Assembly (NCBI GenBank): GCA_028141885.1
Contig: JAOIQU010000015.1
Span: 1-31,251 of the forward strand
Source of the DNA: Flavobacteriales bacterium
GTDB taxonomy: Bacteria; Bacteroidota; Bacteroidia; Flavobacteriales; UA16
Direction of reading: 5' to 3'
DNA: 31,251 nucleotides
The translations under genes and the position numbers were made by a program. A model generated the notes under the pieces. That model saw only the letters and a list, made by a program, of their open reading frames with translations, made no database searches and was not told the origin of the DNA. Every line of letters starts with the position of its first letter. Within the stretch, counting starts at the first letter, position 1. This document shows, piece by piece, positions 15,820 to 23,906 of the stretch.

Positions 15820-16848
15820 TCAATACTCCACACACGGGTGGTAGGGCGGACGCGGATCGCGTCGGCGCGAGACGTCCCACAAGTACTTCAAGCTGATTTC
15901 GTGAGATCCGGCTGAGCCAAGTGCCCCCAAACGGTTCAGTGCCACGTCGTAGCTGTATCCCATTTTGAGGTCGCGGCTGCCAAACCCAAACACGAAGCTC
16001 AACGCGTCCACGTCCAGCGAGCCGTCGGCCGCTTTTTGGACGGGGATGCCGCGGTACCAAACGCCGAGGGTCATCACCGAGAGGTCGTAGTACGCGCCCA
16101 TGTCAAGCTGGTTGCGGTCCCCTTGCTGGACGTACTTCCAAGACCACACCACATCGCGACTCAGGCGACCCTTGGGGCCGTGGACGAGTTGGATGCGCGC
16201 ACCACCGTGCACGGTGTAGAGGATGGACAACTTTTCCGGCAGCGCAGGGTTCAAGCTGGCGTTGGGCGACAGCAGGTGATTGGCGGACATGCCCAGCCAC
16301 GTGCGTCTGGAGAGCAGCATGAATCCCGCCCCCATGTCCAAATAATTCCGCCCCCTGTCTGTGGGTGTTTCGACCGACATGGCCGCGTTGTCCCGGAGGA
16401 GTTGATCCATGAAAACGAGGTTGTCAAAATCAATACTCCGCGCACCGAAGCCCAATTGCATGCCCGACCGCAAGTTCAACTTGCGATTCAATCGAAGGTT
16501 GTGCGCGGCTTGCCCCATGAACTGGAAGCGGCTCAATGCGCCCGCGCCAGCTTGTTCGTTGCTGACCAGGAAGCCGTAGCCGATGCGTTTGTCCAGTGTG
16601 GGGCGGTCGTAGGCCAAATGGAATCCCGTGAAGGCCTGCGGCAGTGCGGTCCATTGCGTTCGGTAGATCGACGCCAAGCGGGCTTTTCCGGACACTCCGG
16701 CGTAGGCCGGGTTGATGGATGTCGGGGCCGCATTGAATTGCGTGAACTGTTGGTCCTGAGCGAACGCCGTCAAGGCGAGCCCGAAGAAAAACAGGCCCGT
16801 TGCCAAGGACAGAGCGCCCCGAAGATTCGTGTTTGAAAACAAACGCAT
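15820..16848 (-). CDS. PorP/SprF-family T9SS outer-membrane protein
   Basis: This 342-residue protein has a signal peptide (LSLATGLFFFGLALTAFAQ, cleavage about residue 30). The PorP/SprF hallmark follows: QDQQFTQFNAAPTSINPAYAGV, then ARLASIYRTQWTALP. The remainder alternates hydrophobic and polar strands and is glycine-rich, as in a small outer-membrane beta-barrel. In Flavobacterium, SprF is needed for secretion of the adhesin SprB encoded next to it; many large adhesins with gliding-type C-terminal domains have their own PorP/SprF neighbour. Here the gene lies 36 bases downstream of such an adhesin, so it is probably its dedicated partner. The 3' end faces murB 9 bases away. Confidence 0.92.
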   Translation of the reverse strand: MRLFSNTNLRGALSLATGLFFFGLALTAFAQDQQFTQFNAAPTSINPAYAGVSGKARLASIYRTQWTALPQAFTGFHLAYDRPTLDKRIGYGFLVSNEQAGAGALSRFQFMGQAAHNLRLNRKLNLRSGMQLGFGARSIDFDNLVFMDQLLRDNAAMSVETPTDRGRNYLDMGAGFMLLSRRTWLGMSANHLLSPNASLNPALPEKLSILYTVHGGARIQLVHGPKGRLSRDVVWSWKYVQQGDRNQLDMGAYYDLSVMTLGVWYRGIPVQKAADGSLDVDALSFVFGFGSRDLKMGYSYDVALNRLGALGSAGSHEISLKYLWDVSRRRDPRPPYHPCVEY

Positions 16849-16884
16849 GCTCCCCCTTACGGGAGTTCGCCCGCTGGAGTTACA

Positions 16885-19800
16885 TCACCGGGCCAACAAA
16901 GTCACGTTGCCGACTTGCTGCATGCTTTCGCCGTTGCTCAACGTGGCCGATGCTTTCCATGCGTAGACATCGGTGGGGGCCAGTTTTCCGTTGATGTAGC
17001 CGTCCCATCCGACATTCACGTCGTCGCTGTAAAAGACCATCTCACCCCACTTGGTGAAGATCATCAGTTCGTAATCCTCAACGCCTGCGTGGAGAGGGTA
17101 GAACACGTCGTTGTTGTAGCTCGTGCGGTCGTAGAACCCTCCACTTGGACCTGAAGCGCTCGGGGTGAATGCGGTGGGGAACACCAACAATCCGCCTTCT
17201 TCGGCCAAAACGCCTTCCTCGAGCACATACGTGGTCTGACAACCCCATTCGTTGTTGGCGGTGAGGCTGATGTCGTACAGCCCCGCGACGTCGTATTCGT
17301 GGACAGGAGTTTCCAAGTCGCTGGTCGCTCCATCCCCGAAGTCCCACACGTAGCTTGTGGCATTGTCTGACAAATTCACAAAGTACACCGGCTGTCCAGG
17401 CGCGGTGACACGGGTGGGGCTGAGGGAGAAGGCCGCGTCCGCGGTGGGGTAGACCTCCACCACTGCGGTTTGGACTTCAATCAATTCCGTGCCATCGTAC
17501 CCTTCTACGTACAACGTCACGTCGTAGATGCCCGGTTCGTTGAACACGTGAACGGGATGTTCCTCGGTGCGGATTGAGCCGTCGGAGAATTCCCAGCGGT
17601 ACTGGCTGGCGTACGTGCTGGCATTGTCGAACGAGACCGTCAAAGGCGCGCAACCCGATCCTTCTCCTGAAAAGCCAATGGTGGGGGTGGGGGCCAAAAT
17701 TTGGACTGCCGACGACGCCACAGAAGTACACGTGCCGTTGCTCACCTCCAAATTGACGTTGAAGGTTCCCCACCCTTCGTACACATGCGTTCCCGGTTGG
17801 ACGTCATGGCTGATCTGCCCGTCGCCAAATGACCACAAGTGGTCTGCGTTGGCCACAGCGGTCGAGGTGTTGGTGAACTCGAACGTGGATTCTGGGAAGG
17901 TCAATTGCACCTCGTCGCTGACAAAATCAGCTTGGGGCGTGTCGAACACCTGAATCACGACCTCCGAGGTGTCGTGGCAGCCATGCACAGAGTGCGCGAC
18001 CAAGGCCACGGTGTATGTGGTGTCTTGTCCAGGAGCGTTGAGGAACGTGTGCGTCGCTTGGTTCGTGGTGGACAAAGTGCCATCTCCGAAATCCCAATCG
18101 TAGTGGGTTGCGCCTTCACTCGTGTTGAGGAACGACACCTCGAGAGGTCCACATCCCGAGGTGTTTCCCTGGAAATTGGCCTCGACCTGGGGCAAGACTT
18201 CGATCAAGACCATGTCTTCAGTGCTGCAACCGGCACTTGAGCTGACTGTCAGCACAGCGGGGTAAGTCGCAGGCTCAGAGGACGCGTTGTAGTAAGTAAA
18301 GGTGTGGGTGGCGTCTGTGGTTTGGGACGTCACACCGTTGCCGTAGGACCACTCGACGATGTCGCCTCCGTTGCTTTCGTTGGCAAACGTCACAACGGAC
18401 GGGTAGCAACCTTCTTGGTTGATCACTGCCAGCTCCGCCATAGGGGTGGATTGCACAACCACATCATGACGCACGCTGTCTGCACAGCCATAGATGCTGG
18501 TGGCCTCGAGCAACACCGAGTACGTCCTGTCCTCATTGGGCGGCGTGTCAAACACGTGAAGGGGCTGTGGCATCTGGGACGGAGCACTGCCATCGCCGAA
18601 GTCCCAAGTGAGGGTTCCGTTGGCGTTGGTGCTGATGTTCACCAAGGTGGTTGTGAACGGCGCGCATGCGGGCTCGGGAGGCAAAAAGGCGGCCGTCACT
18701 TTGGGGTAGACGGTGTGGTTGACAATGGACTTCGATTCGCAACCAAAGGCGGACGTTGCGGTTTGGACCACTTCCAAAACCTCAGGCGCGAAGCCGTCGT
18801 TGTCGAACACCAAGGACTGCGGTGCGTTGGTCACAGGGCCTTCACCCCAATCCAAGGTGACCACATCGGCGTGCATGCTTGAATCCACGAAGAAAATTTC
18901 AGTTCCTGCACACGCGGCCTGTGCGGAGACCTCGAGCTTGGCCACAGGAGTTTGCCTGACCAAGGCCAGCACTGTGGAGTCTGCTTGGCAACCGTAAGGC
19001 GACGTCACAGAAAGGCTCAGTTCCACTGTTTCATCGACATCAGGTTGTCCCAAAAAGGTCCGCTGGAGTCCGGGACCTGGCACGGTGTCAATGCCATGGA
19101 TCACCCATGCGATGTCATGTCCAAAGGCATTTTCGTAGCCCGCCGCCACCAAGTCGGCCTCAAAAGGTGCGCAGGATTCCAGGGCGCCACTCGGCACGGC
19201 TTGGACTGCGGGGTAAACCTCAATGCCCACGACGTGCGTGTCTGAACATCCGCCTTCAGCCACGACAGTCAGGGTGACGTTTTGGGCCACAAGGTCAGTT
19301 CCTTCCAGCTCAAACGTGTGCACATGGCTGCCACCATTCAAGCCCTGGGCAGAAGTGTTGTCGCCGTAATCCCACGTGAACGACTGCCCGCGAAGGCTGT
19401 TCTCTTCGAATGTGATGGTCAGTGGGGAGCACCCGTTCTGCACATCCGCAGTGAACGAGGCCGAGGGGCTGGGTTTCACCACAATCTCCTGCGTGGCGAT
19501 GCCCAGACAACCAAAGGTGTTTTCTGCCTCGAGTTGCAGGGTATAGGAGACCAGCGAGTCCGTGTTGTTTTCGAACACGTGAACGGGGTTGGGGATGACA
19601 GAAGCGGGCGAACCGTCGTCAAACGTCCAAACGTGATTTTGGGTTCCTGCAATGGCAGGTGTGAACACTGTGAAGGGTGCACATGCTTCGGTTTCTTCGA
19701 GGGTCAGTTCAAAGTCCGCTGCGGGGTGAACGTAAACCACTGCCGACGTGGTGTCGTGGCATCCACTTGCGGCCAGAGCCACCAGCTCAACCGCCTCGGA

Positions 19801-21957
19801 CAAGATGGTTTCAGAGGTGTTGACATAGGGCTTGCTGGGCTCGGCAACCTCAAAGATGGTCCCATCTTCAAACGTCCAAATGAACTCAATGGCACCTTCG
19901 CTTTGGTTCAAAAAGGTTTGCTCGACGGGTGCACACACCGTCTCAGGAATGCTCATTTCAGCGCGCGCGCCGGGCAACGTTTGGACCACCATGGATTCCG
20001 CCGTGCTGCAAGCCGCTTCATTGGTGGCCGTCACAAGCACTTCAAACGTGGTGCCATTCACCCCATCCCCCACGAATTCATGCGCTGTTGTGGATCCAGA
20101 CCCTCCAGATCCATCGCCAAAGTCCCAAACGACGTCGGCATCACTTTGGGCTTCAAACAGAACCTTCAAAGGCGAACACCCGTCAACAACATCACTCGAG
20201 ACCTCGAGGCTCGGGAGGCTGTTCACGACGAGGTTTTGGGTGGTTGTGGCATCGCAATGGGCGTCCGCCACCTCGAGGGTCACATCGTACGCACCCAATC
20301 CACCGAAGCTGTGTGTGGGATGTTGAAGGTCAGCAGTGCCTTCATCTCCAAACGTCCAGGTCCAAGATTGAATGGCATTGCCGCCTCCGGGCAAGCTGGT
20401 GTCCGTGAACGTCGATTCTACCCCCTCGCACACGTCCGCTGCGACAAACGCCGCCACCGGGGAGGCATGCACAGTGGCGAGATCGTTGGCCACGTTTTGG
20501 CACCCAAAGGCATCGGTGACCGTGACGGCAAATAGGTGCGTGCCCACCGTGGTCAACGACATGGGGGCGGTTGTCGGTCCCGTTGCGGTCGTTCCATCGG
20601 GCAGCACCCATACGTAGGAGGCTCCCTGTCCGGCCAATTCTTCAGCCGTCACCAAGAGGTTGTCGCAACCTTCGTACGCGGACAGCTCCAAGTCAACCTC
20701 AGGTTTGCCATGAACTTCGACCACGTGTGTGGCTTGGGCAGAACACGAAGCCGATTGGCCATTGAGCCCCACTTCCACCACGACCTCATACGTGCCGGGC
20801 GTGTTGTGCGTCCATGTCACGTTTCCGGAGGAGGTTGGGATCCACGACTGGCCTGTGCCGTAAAAGTCCCATTGGAACGAGTCGGCTTCAGGCGAAGTGG
20901 CGTTGAATGTGATGGGTTCTCCTTCACAGACATCGGCAGGGCCACTCACCGAGGCGGAAAGGGGTTCTCGAACAACAATCGTGATGGCCGTGCCATCGAT
21001 GCCACAACCGTTCTCTACGTCCAGCGTGATGGTGTACGTTCCCACACCAGGGAAGGTCAGAGGAATGGGGTTGGAGTTGGACCACAATCTCCAGTCGATT
21101 CCTGCGATGCCTCCTGGACCTGTGGCTCCACCGAAGTCCCACCGCTCTTTTCGGTTTTCGTTGTTGCCGTTGTTCAGGCAGTTCTTTTCGGACAGGTTTC
21201 GAACGTCAATGGTGTTGTCGGGCCAGCACAACACGAACTCAGAAGCGCCAATGGCTGCATTGTCACGGTCCCATATGTTCACGTAGTCGATGCTCACCGA
21301 CGCGGGCATTCCAAATTCCCTTGTCCGGCATTGATTGGTGGCCGTCAGCGTGACTTCACGTTGACAACCCGCGGTGAAGGCTTGGTACAAATGACTCACG
21401 GTGGCACCCGCATTTTCCGCCCCCGCCGAGAACGACGTGCCGTCGTCAAAACTCCATGTGAATTCCGTGTCTGGGGTGACGTTGGTGGATCCATTCAAAA
21501 AGCTCAAGGTGTGCGGTGCACATCCTCCAGTTTCCCAACCTTCTGGAACCACAATGGATGGGTTCACGGACACACTCTTCTCAAGCGTTGCCGTGGCCGT
21601 GCATGTGGGGGAGGAAAAGGTCAACGTGTAGGTGGCCACAGATTGGTAAGCGTAGTCGTGGCTGATAGCAACAAACTCGTTCCACTGGGCAAAAAATTCA
21701 GGAGAACTTCCATCCCCCCAATCGACGGTCATGTCCGTCCACGATCCGTTGGTCAAAGGAAAGAAGGTGAAGGTTCCGCTTCCGTCGTTGCATTCGGAGT
21801 AGACCGGTGATTCTGAGGGGACGCCATCGCTGTCGAGCAAAGAACCGCATTGTCCCCATCCTTCAGCATCGTGCATCATTGCCAAGCCAAAAGCGGCAAG
21901 CATGAGAAGGGAATGGCGGATCGTTCTGGGCATGTTCACGCGTACGGGCGACGACAT
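16885..21957 (-). CDS. Giant PKD-repeat T9SS surface adhesin
   Basis: This protein of about 1,690 residues has a signal peptide (core SLLMLAAFGLAMM). By my count about 18 PKD or PKD-like repeats follow, each near 85-95 residues and centred on a WDFGDG-type motif (intact in FIWTFEDG, VWDFGDG, YDWDFGDG, YRWEFSDG; degenerate in WVIHGID). Many repeats carry a gC.P cysteine at the first strand and a second GC at the end of the preceding repeat. The last 100 or so residues are a gliding motility-associated C-terminal domain (FPTAFTPSASGPSGGF, ELMIFTKWGEMVF, GWDGYINGKLAPTDVYAW), a T9SS type B sorting signal. It should be exported through SprA with help of the adjacent PorP/SprF. ATG 21957 is used; ATG 21933 is equally plausible. 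Confidence 0.93.
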   Translation of the reverse strand: MSSPVRVNMPRTIRHSLLMLAAFGLAMMHDAEGWGQCGSLLDSDGVPSESPVYSECNDGSGTFTFFPLTNGSWTDMTVDWGDGSSPEFFAQWNEFVAISHDYAYQSVATYTLTFSSPTCTATATLEKSVSVNPSIVVPEGWETGGCAPHTLSFLNGSTNVTPDTEFTWSFDDGTSFSAGAENAGATVSHLYQAFTAGCQREVTLTATNQCRTREFGMPASVSIDYVNIWDRDNAAIGASEFVLCWPDNTIDVRNLSEKNCLNNGNNENRKERWDFGGATGPGGIAGIDWRLWSNSNPIPLTFPGVGTYTITLDVENGCGIDGTAITIVVREPLSASVSGPADVCEGEPITFNATSPEADSFQWDFYGTGQSWIPTSSGNVTWTHNTPGTYEVVVEVGLNGQSASCSAQATHVVEVHGKPEVDLELSAYEGCDNLLVTAEELAGQGASYVWVLPDGTTATGPTTAPMSLTTVGTHLFAVTVTDAFGCQNVANDLATVHASPVAAFVAADVCEGVESTFTDTSLPGGGNAIQSWTWTFGDEGTADLQHPTHSFGGLGAYDVTLEVADAHCDATTTQNLVVNSLPSLEVSSDVVDGCSPLKVLFEAQSDADVVWDFGDGSGGSGSTTAHEFVGDGVNGTTFEVLVTATNEAACSTAESMVVQTLPGARAEMSIPETVCAPVEQTFLNQSEGAIEFIWTFEDGTIFEVAEPSKPYVNTSETILSEAVELVALAASGCHDTTSAVVYVHPAADFELTLEETEACAPFTVFTPAIAGTQNHVWTFDDGSPASVIPNPVHVFENNTDSLVSYTLQLEAENTFGCLGIATQEIVVKPSPSASFTADVQNGCSPLTITFEENSLRGQSFTWDYGDNTSAQGLNGGSHVHTFELEGTDLVAQNVTLTVVAEGGCSDTHVVGIEVYPAVQAVPSGALESCAPFEADLVAAGYENAFGHDIAWVIHGIDTVPGPGLQRTFLGQPDVDETVELSLSVTSPYGCQADSTVLALVRQTPVAKLEVSAQAACAGTEIFFVDSSMHADVVTLDWGEGPVTNAPQSLVFDNDGFAPEVLEVVQTATSAFGCESKSIVNHTVYPKVTAAFLPPEPACAPFTTTLVNISTNANGTLTWDFGDGSAPSQMPQPLHVFDTPPNEDRTYSVLLEATSIYGCADSVRHDVVVQSTPMAELAVINQEGCYPSVVTFANESNGGDIVEWSYGNGVTSQTTDATHTFTYYNASSEPATYPAVLTVSSSAGCSTEDMVLIEVLPQVEANFQGNTSGCGPLEVSFLNTSEGATHYDWDFGDGTLSTTNQATHTFLNAPGQDTTYTVALVAHSVHGCHDTSEVVIQVFDTPQADFVSDEVQLTFPESTFEFTNTSTAVANADHLWSFGDGQISHDVQPGTHVYEGWGTFNVNLEVSNGTCTSVASSAVQILAPTPTIGFSGEGSGCAPLTVSFDNASTYASQYRWEFSDGSIRTEEHPVHVFNEPGIYDVTLYVEGYDGTELIEVQTAVVEVYPTADAAFSLSPTRVTAPGQPVYFVNLSDNATSYVWDFGDGATSDLETPVHEYDVAGLYDISLTANNEWGCQTTYVLEEGVLAEEGGLLVFPTAFTPSASGPSGGFYDRTSYNNDVFYPLHAGVEDYELMIFTKWGEMVFYSDDVNVGWDGYINGKLAPTDVYAWKASATLSNGESMQQVGNVTLLAR

Positions 21958-21967
21958 GCAAAAGTTA
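21958..21967 (-). promoter_or_regulatory. Possible internal promoter before the PKD adhesin (TAACTTTTG)
   Basis: The 12-base gap after the peroxidase stop contains TAACTTTTGC directly before ATG 21957. This resembles TAnnTTTG with one extra T. It could allow the adhesin-porP pair to be transcribed independently of the mbnP-peroxidase pair. Confidence 0.3.
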
Positions 21968-21969
21968 CA

Positions 21970-23073
21970 TCAGTGCGGGTCGCTGAATGCAGGGTTGCTG
22001 ACAAAAGAAGTGTCGGTCAGGGTGTGCAAAAATGCAATCAGGTCTTCCTTCTGCGAAGGCGCCAAAGAAAGTCCACCTGTGGAATACTTCATGAAAGGAT
22101 CAATGGTGGACGACACAACGCCACCCGAGTTGTAGTGGTCGACCACTTCCTCGAGCGTTTCGAAACGGCCGTCGTGCATGTAGGGTCCGCTCAGCGCGAT
22201 GTTGCGCAGGGTTGGCGTGCGGAATTTTCCGGAATCCAAAGGGTTCCCGGAAACCATCACATGGCCAGGATCGGATTCAAAAGAGGGGTCGAGCCCGTTG
22301 TTTCGAAAAAGGTGATCGGTGAACTGCAAACCGGCTTCACCGTGACAATGAAAGCAGTCGGCACCATATTGTCCGCCCGCAATTTCTTCGGGATCGCCGC
22401 CTTCGCGAAGGAACATTTGGTACCCGTTGTATTCGCTGTCGGTGAGCTCAACTTCACCGCGTCGCCACCGATCGAATTTGCTGTCGGCACTGACCATGGT
22501 TCTCACGAACTGGGCAATCGCCTTGGAGACCAGATCGGGCGTGATGTCGCTCGTTCCAAAGGCGTCGAAAAATTGCTCTGGATAGGCGGTCGACGTCTCG
22601 TCGGATTGCAAACGGGCCACCGCCTCCGACCAGGGCAGGTTCATTTCATCAGGATGAGGAATGGGCTCGAGGATTTGGTCTTCCAACGTCAGCCCTCGGC
22701 CATCCCAAAAATAGGCAGGAGCCCATCCCATGTTGACAATGGCCATGGCATTGCGATTGCCCATGGCGCCGGTCACGCCGGTGCTGTAGCGCTCGGGGTC
22801 TGAAAAACTGGCTTCTGGATGGTGGCAAGTCCCACACGACATGCTGTTGTCTTGACTCAGACGCGTTTCCCAAAACAAGAACCGGCCCAATCTGACGCCT
22901 TCCTCGGTGAGTGGATTGTCTTCTGGGATGTCCATCGGAGGGAAGAACGGCGGAATCTCCAGCACGTAAGGCGTGGGTGCCCAAACGGGTTCAGGTTCGT
23001 TGCAGTTGCAACCGGGAACCAAAATCAGTCCCGCCAAGATGCCCATCCACAACCATCTTCGAAGCGAAGTCAT
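21970..23073 (-). CDS. Di-heme cytochrome c peroxidase, MauG/MbnH type, lipoprotein
   Basis: This 367-residue protein has a lipobox ending at Cys 22 (LILVPGC). It carries two c-type heme motifs, CGTCH at residues 80-84 and CFHCH at 240-244. Between and after them are family blocks: GNRNAMAIVNMGWAPAYFWD, LEPIPHPDEM, FRTPTLRNIALSGPYMHDGR and LEEVVDHYN. Family members reduce peroxide or, as MauG and MbnH, oxidise a tryptophan in a partner protein. ATG 23073 overlaps the stop of the MbnP-like gene as ATGA, which points to a working pair. A longer frame to 23115 would only extend into that gene. Whether it acts as peroxidase or as modifying enzyme cannot be decided from sequence alone. Confidence 0.92.
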   Translation of the reverse strand: MTSLRRWLWMGILAGLILVPGCNCNEPEPVWAPTPYVLEIPPFFPPMDIPEDNPLTEEGVRLGRFLFWETRLSQDNSMSCGTCHHPEASFSDPERYSTGVTGAMGNRNAMAIVNMGWAPAYFWDGRGLTLEDQILEPIPHPDEMNLPWSEAVARLQSDETSTAYPEQFFDAFGTSDITPDLVSKAIAQFVRTMVSADSKFDRWRRGEVELTDSEYNGYQMFLREGGDPEEIAGGQYGADCFHCHGEAGLQFTDHLFRNNGLDPSFESDPGHVMVSGNPLDSGKFRTPTLRNIALSGPYMHDGRFETLEEVVDHYNSGGVVSSTIDPFMKYSTGGLSLAPSQKEDLIAFLHTLTDTSFVSNPAFSDPH

Positions 23074-23843
23074 CGGGGTTGGAGGGACCAAGCGTTTGTG
23101 TAGAGGTTGACCCATCGAATCGCCAGCGGAAGGTTGTTGCCAGTGTGTGTGATGGGGTCGACTTCGATGTCAATGGTGTCCTCCTGACCGTGCAAGCACA
23201 GAAAGGCATCAAGTGCCAAATCGATGGTCGCGTCATCCGAGCCACATGACAGCAACCATGGGTCCTCCCACATCAATTCCACCTTTCGGTAGCATGTGTC
23301 GTTTCCAGCGTGGTAAGCAAAAGGGACTTCAGGGTTTGTTTGCATGCGCCCTTCATAAATACTGAAGATGTACCCGGCCGCCCAGCCCCAATGCATGCCT
23401 GAGGATCCGCGTACGCCAAGCGGATGATCCGAGGGGTAGGAAGCTGGGTCCACGTCTTTGTTGAGGTCGGCAGGAACGCCAAGGCCCATTCGTAACGCAT
23501 CGATTTGAAGGTCGCCGTCGGTCACGAGGTTCATCACGGTGTGGGGCTCCAAGTCAGCAAAGTCGATGCGCGCGATGGTGTCGATGTCTATCCACCCTTG
23601 CTCTGTGTCGTGTAACTCGAAGGCGCCGACAAAACAATCCATGCGTTCCAATTGCACAGGACGGCCTTGAACGTCAGACCCCGTTTGGCCCAACGTGAAC
23701 GCTTCGCCGTTCCAAAGCAGGTCGAAATTCACGCGCACCTTTGCCTCGGCAGATTGGTTTTCACGGGTGCATCCGGTGAGACCAAAAACGGCGAACGTCA
23801 TCAGGGTAAGCGCCGAGCGAAAAGAGGTGCGGAGATGTACCAT
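23070..23843 (-). CDS. MbnP-like lipoprotein
   Basis: This 257-residue protein has a lipoprotein signal peptide (AVFGLTGC, lipidated Cys 25). The mature part fits the MbnP family: an N-terminal strand KVRVNFDLLWNGEAF, a helix/loop LRMGLGVPADLNKDVDP, then HPLGVRGSSGMHWGWAAGYI followed by SIYEGR, and a C-terminal beta region. In methanotrophs MbnP binds copper after MbnH, a MauG-like di-heme enzyme, converts a tryptophan to kynurenine. Here the MauG/MbnH-type gene overlaps the 3' end by 4 bases. Copper binding in this protein is inference from family and context. It heads a four-gene co-directional run, and its ATG lies 12 bases from a TAATTTGC promoter-like element. Confidence 0.83.
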   Translation of the reverse strand: MVHLRTSFRSALTLMTFAVFGLTGCTRENQSAEAKVRVNFDLLWNGEAFTLGQTGSDVQGRPVQLERMDCFVGAFELHDTEQGWIDIDTIARIDFADLEPHTVMNLVTDGDLQIDALRMGLGVPADLNKDVDPASYPSDHPLGVRGSSGMHWGWAAGYIFSIYEGRMQTNPEVPFAYHAGNDTCYRKVELMWEDPWLLSCGSDDATIDLALDAFLCLHGQEDTIDIEVDPITHTGNNLPLAIRWVNLYTNAWSLQPR

Positions 23844-23847
23844 GCTT

Positions 23848-23855
23848 GCAAATTA
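23848..23855 (-). promoter_or_regulatory. -7 promoter element of the mbnP operon (TAATTTGC)
   Basis: The T lies 12 bases from the mbnP ATG. A TTG at 23873-23875 stands 17 bases upstream of the element, a plausible -33 box. The element is one arm of a 9-bp inverted repeat shared with the addA side. Confidence 0.5.
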
Positions 23856-23862
23856 CAACCCC

Positions 23863-23870
23863 TAATTTGC
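23863..23870 (+). promoter_or_regulatory. Possible -7 promoter element of addA (TAATTTGC)
   Basis: This is the same octamer as on the mbnP side, facing addA. It lies 44 bases before ATG 23907, predicting a leader of about 30 bases that contains the hairpin at 23878-23896. Confidence 0.4.
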
Positions 23871-23877
23871 ACCAAAA

Positions 23878-23896
23878 GTTGCGCATCCTGTGCAAC
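23878..23896 (+). repeat. Hairpin or dyad in the addA leader
   Basis: GTTGCGCA and TGTGCAAC form an 8-bp stem (one G-T pair) around a 3-base loop, ending 10 bases before the addA ATG. It could hide the translation start region or be an operator half-site pair. Confidence 0.45.
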
Positions 23897-23906
23897 TGCA
23901 AGCACC

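Larger units (their letters stand above)
23847..23871. repeat. Perfect 9-bp inverted repeat between mbnP and addA
   Basis: The arms TGCAAATTA (23847-23855) and TAATTTGCA (23863-23871) are separated by CAACCCC. Each arm contains a TAnnTTTG-like promoter element pointing outward. This may be two mirror-image promoters or an operator for a dimeric regulator. Confidence 0.7.

Noticed and set aside
15849..15863. GACGCG-GAT-CGCGTC palindrome near the murB/porP junction
   Set aside because: It is only a 6-bp stem with no T tract, inside the PorP C-terminal coding region; too weak to call as a terminator.
16036..16836. 266-codon open frame on the + strand
   Set aside because: It is antisense to the PorP/SprF gene, which has a clear signal peptide and family motifs.
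17300..21700. Tandem DNA repeats in the adhesin gene
   Set aside because: The repetition is at protein level (PKD domains); the DNA copies have diverged and I see no near-identical units.
19282..21810. Two adjoining open frames of over 400 codons on the + strand
   Set aside because: They are antisense to the PKD adhesin. The repeated coding pattern opposite keeps them open; there is no recognisable domain or start context.
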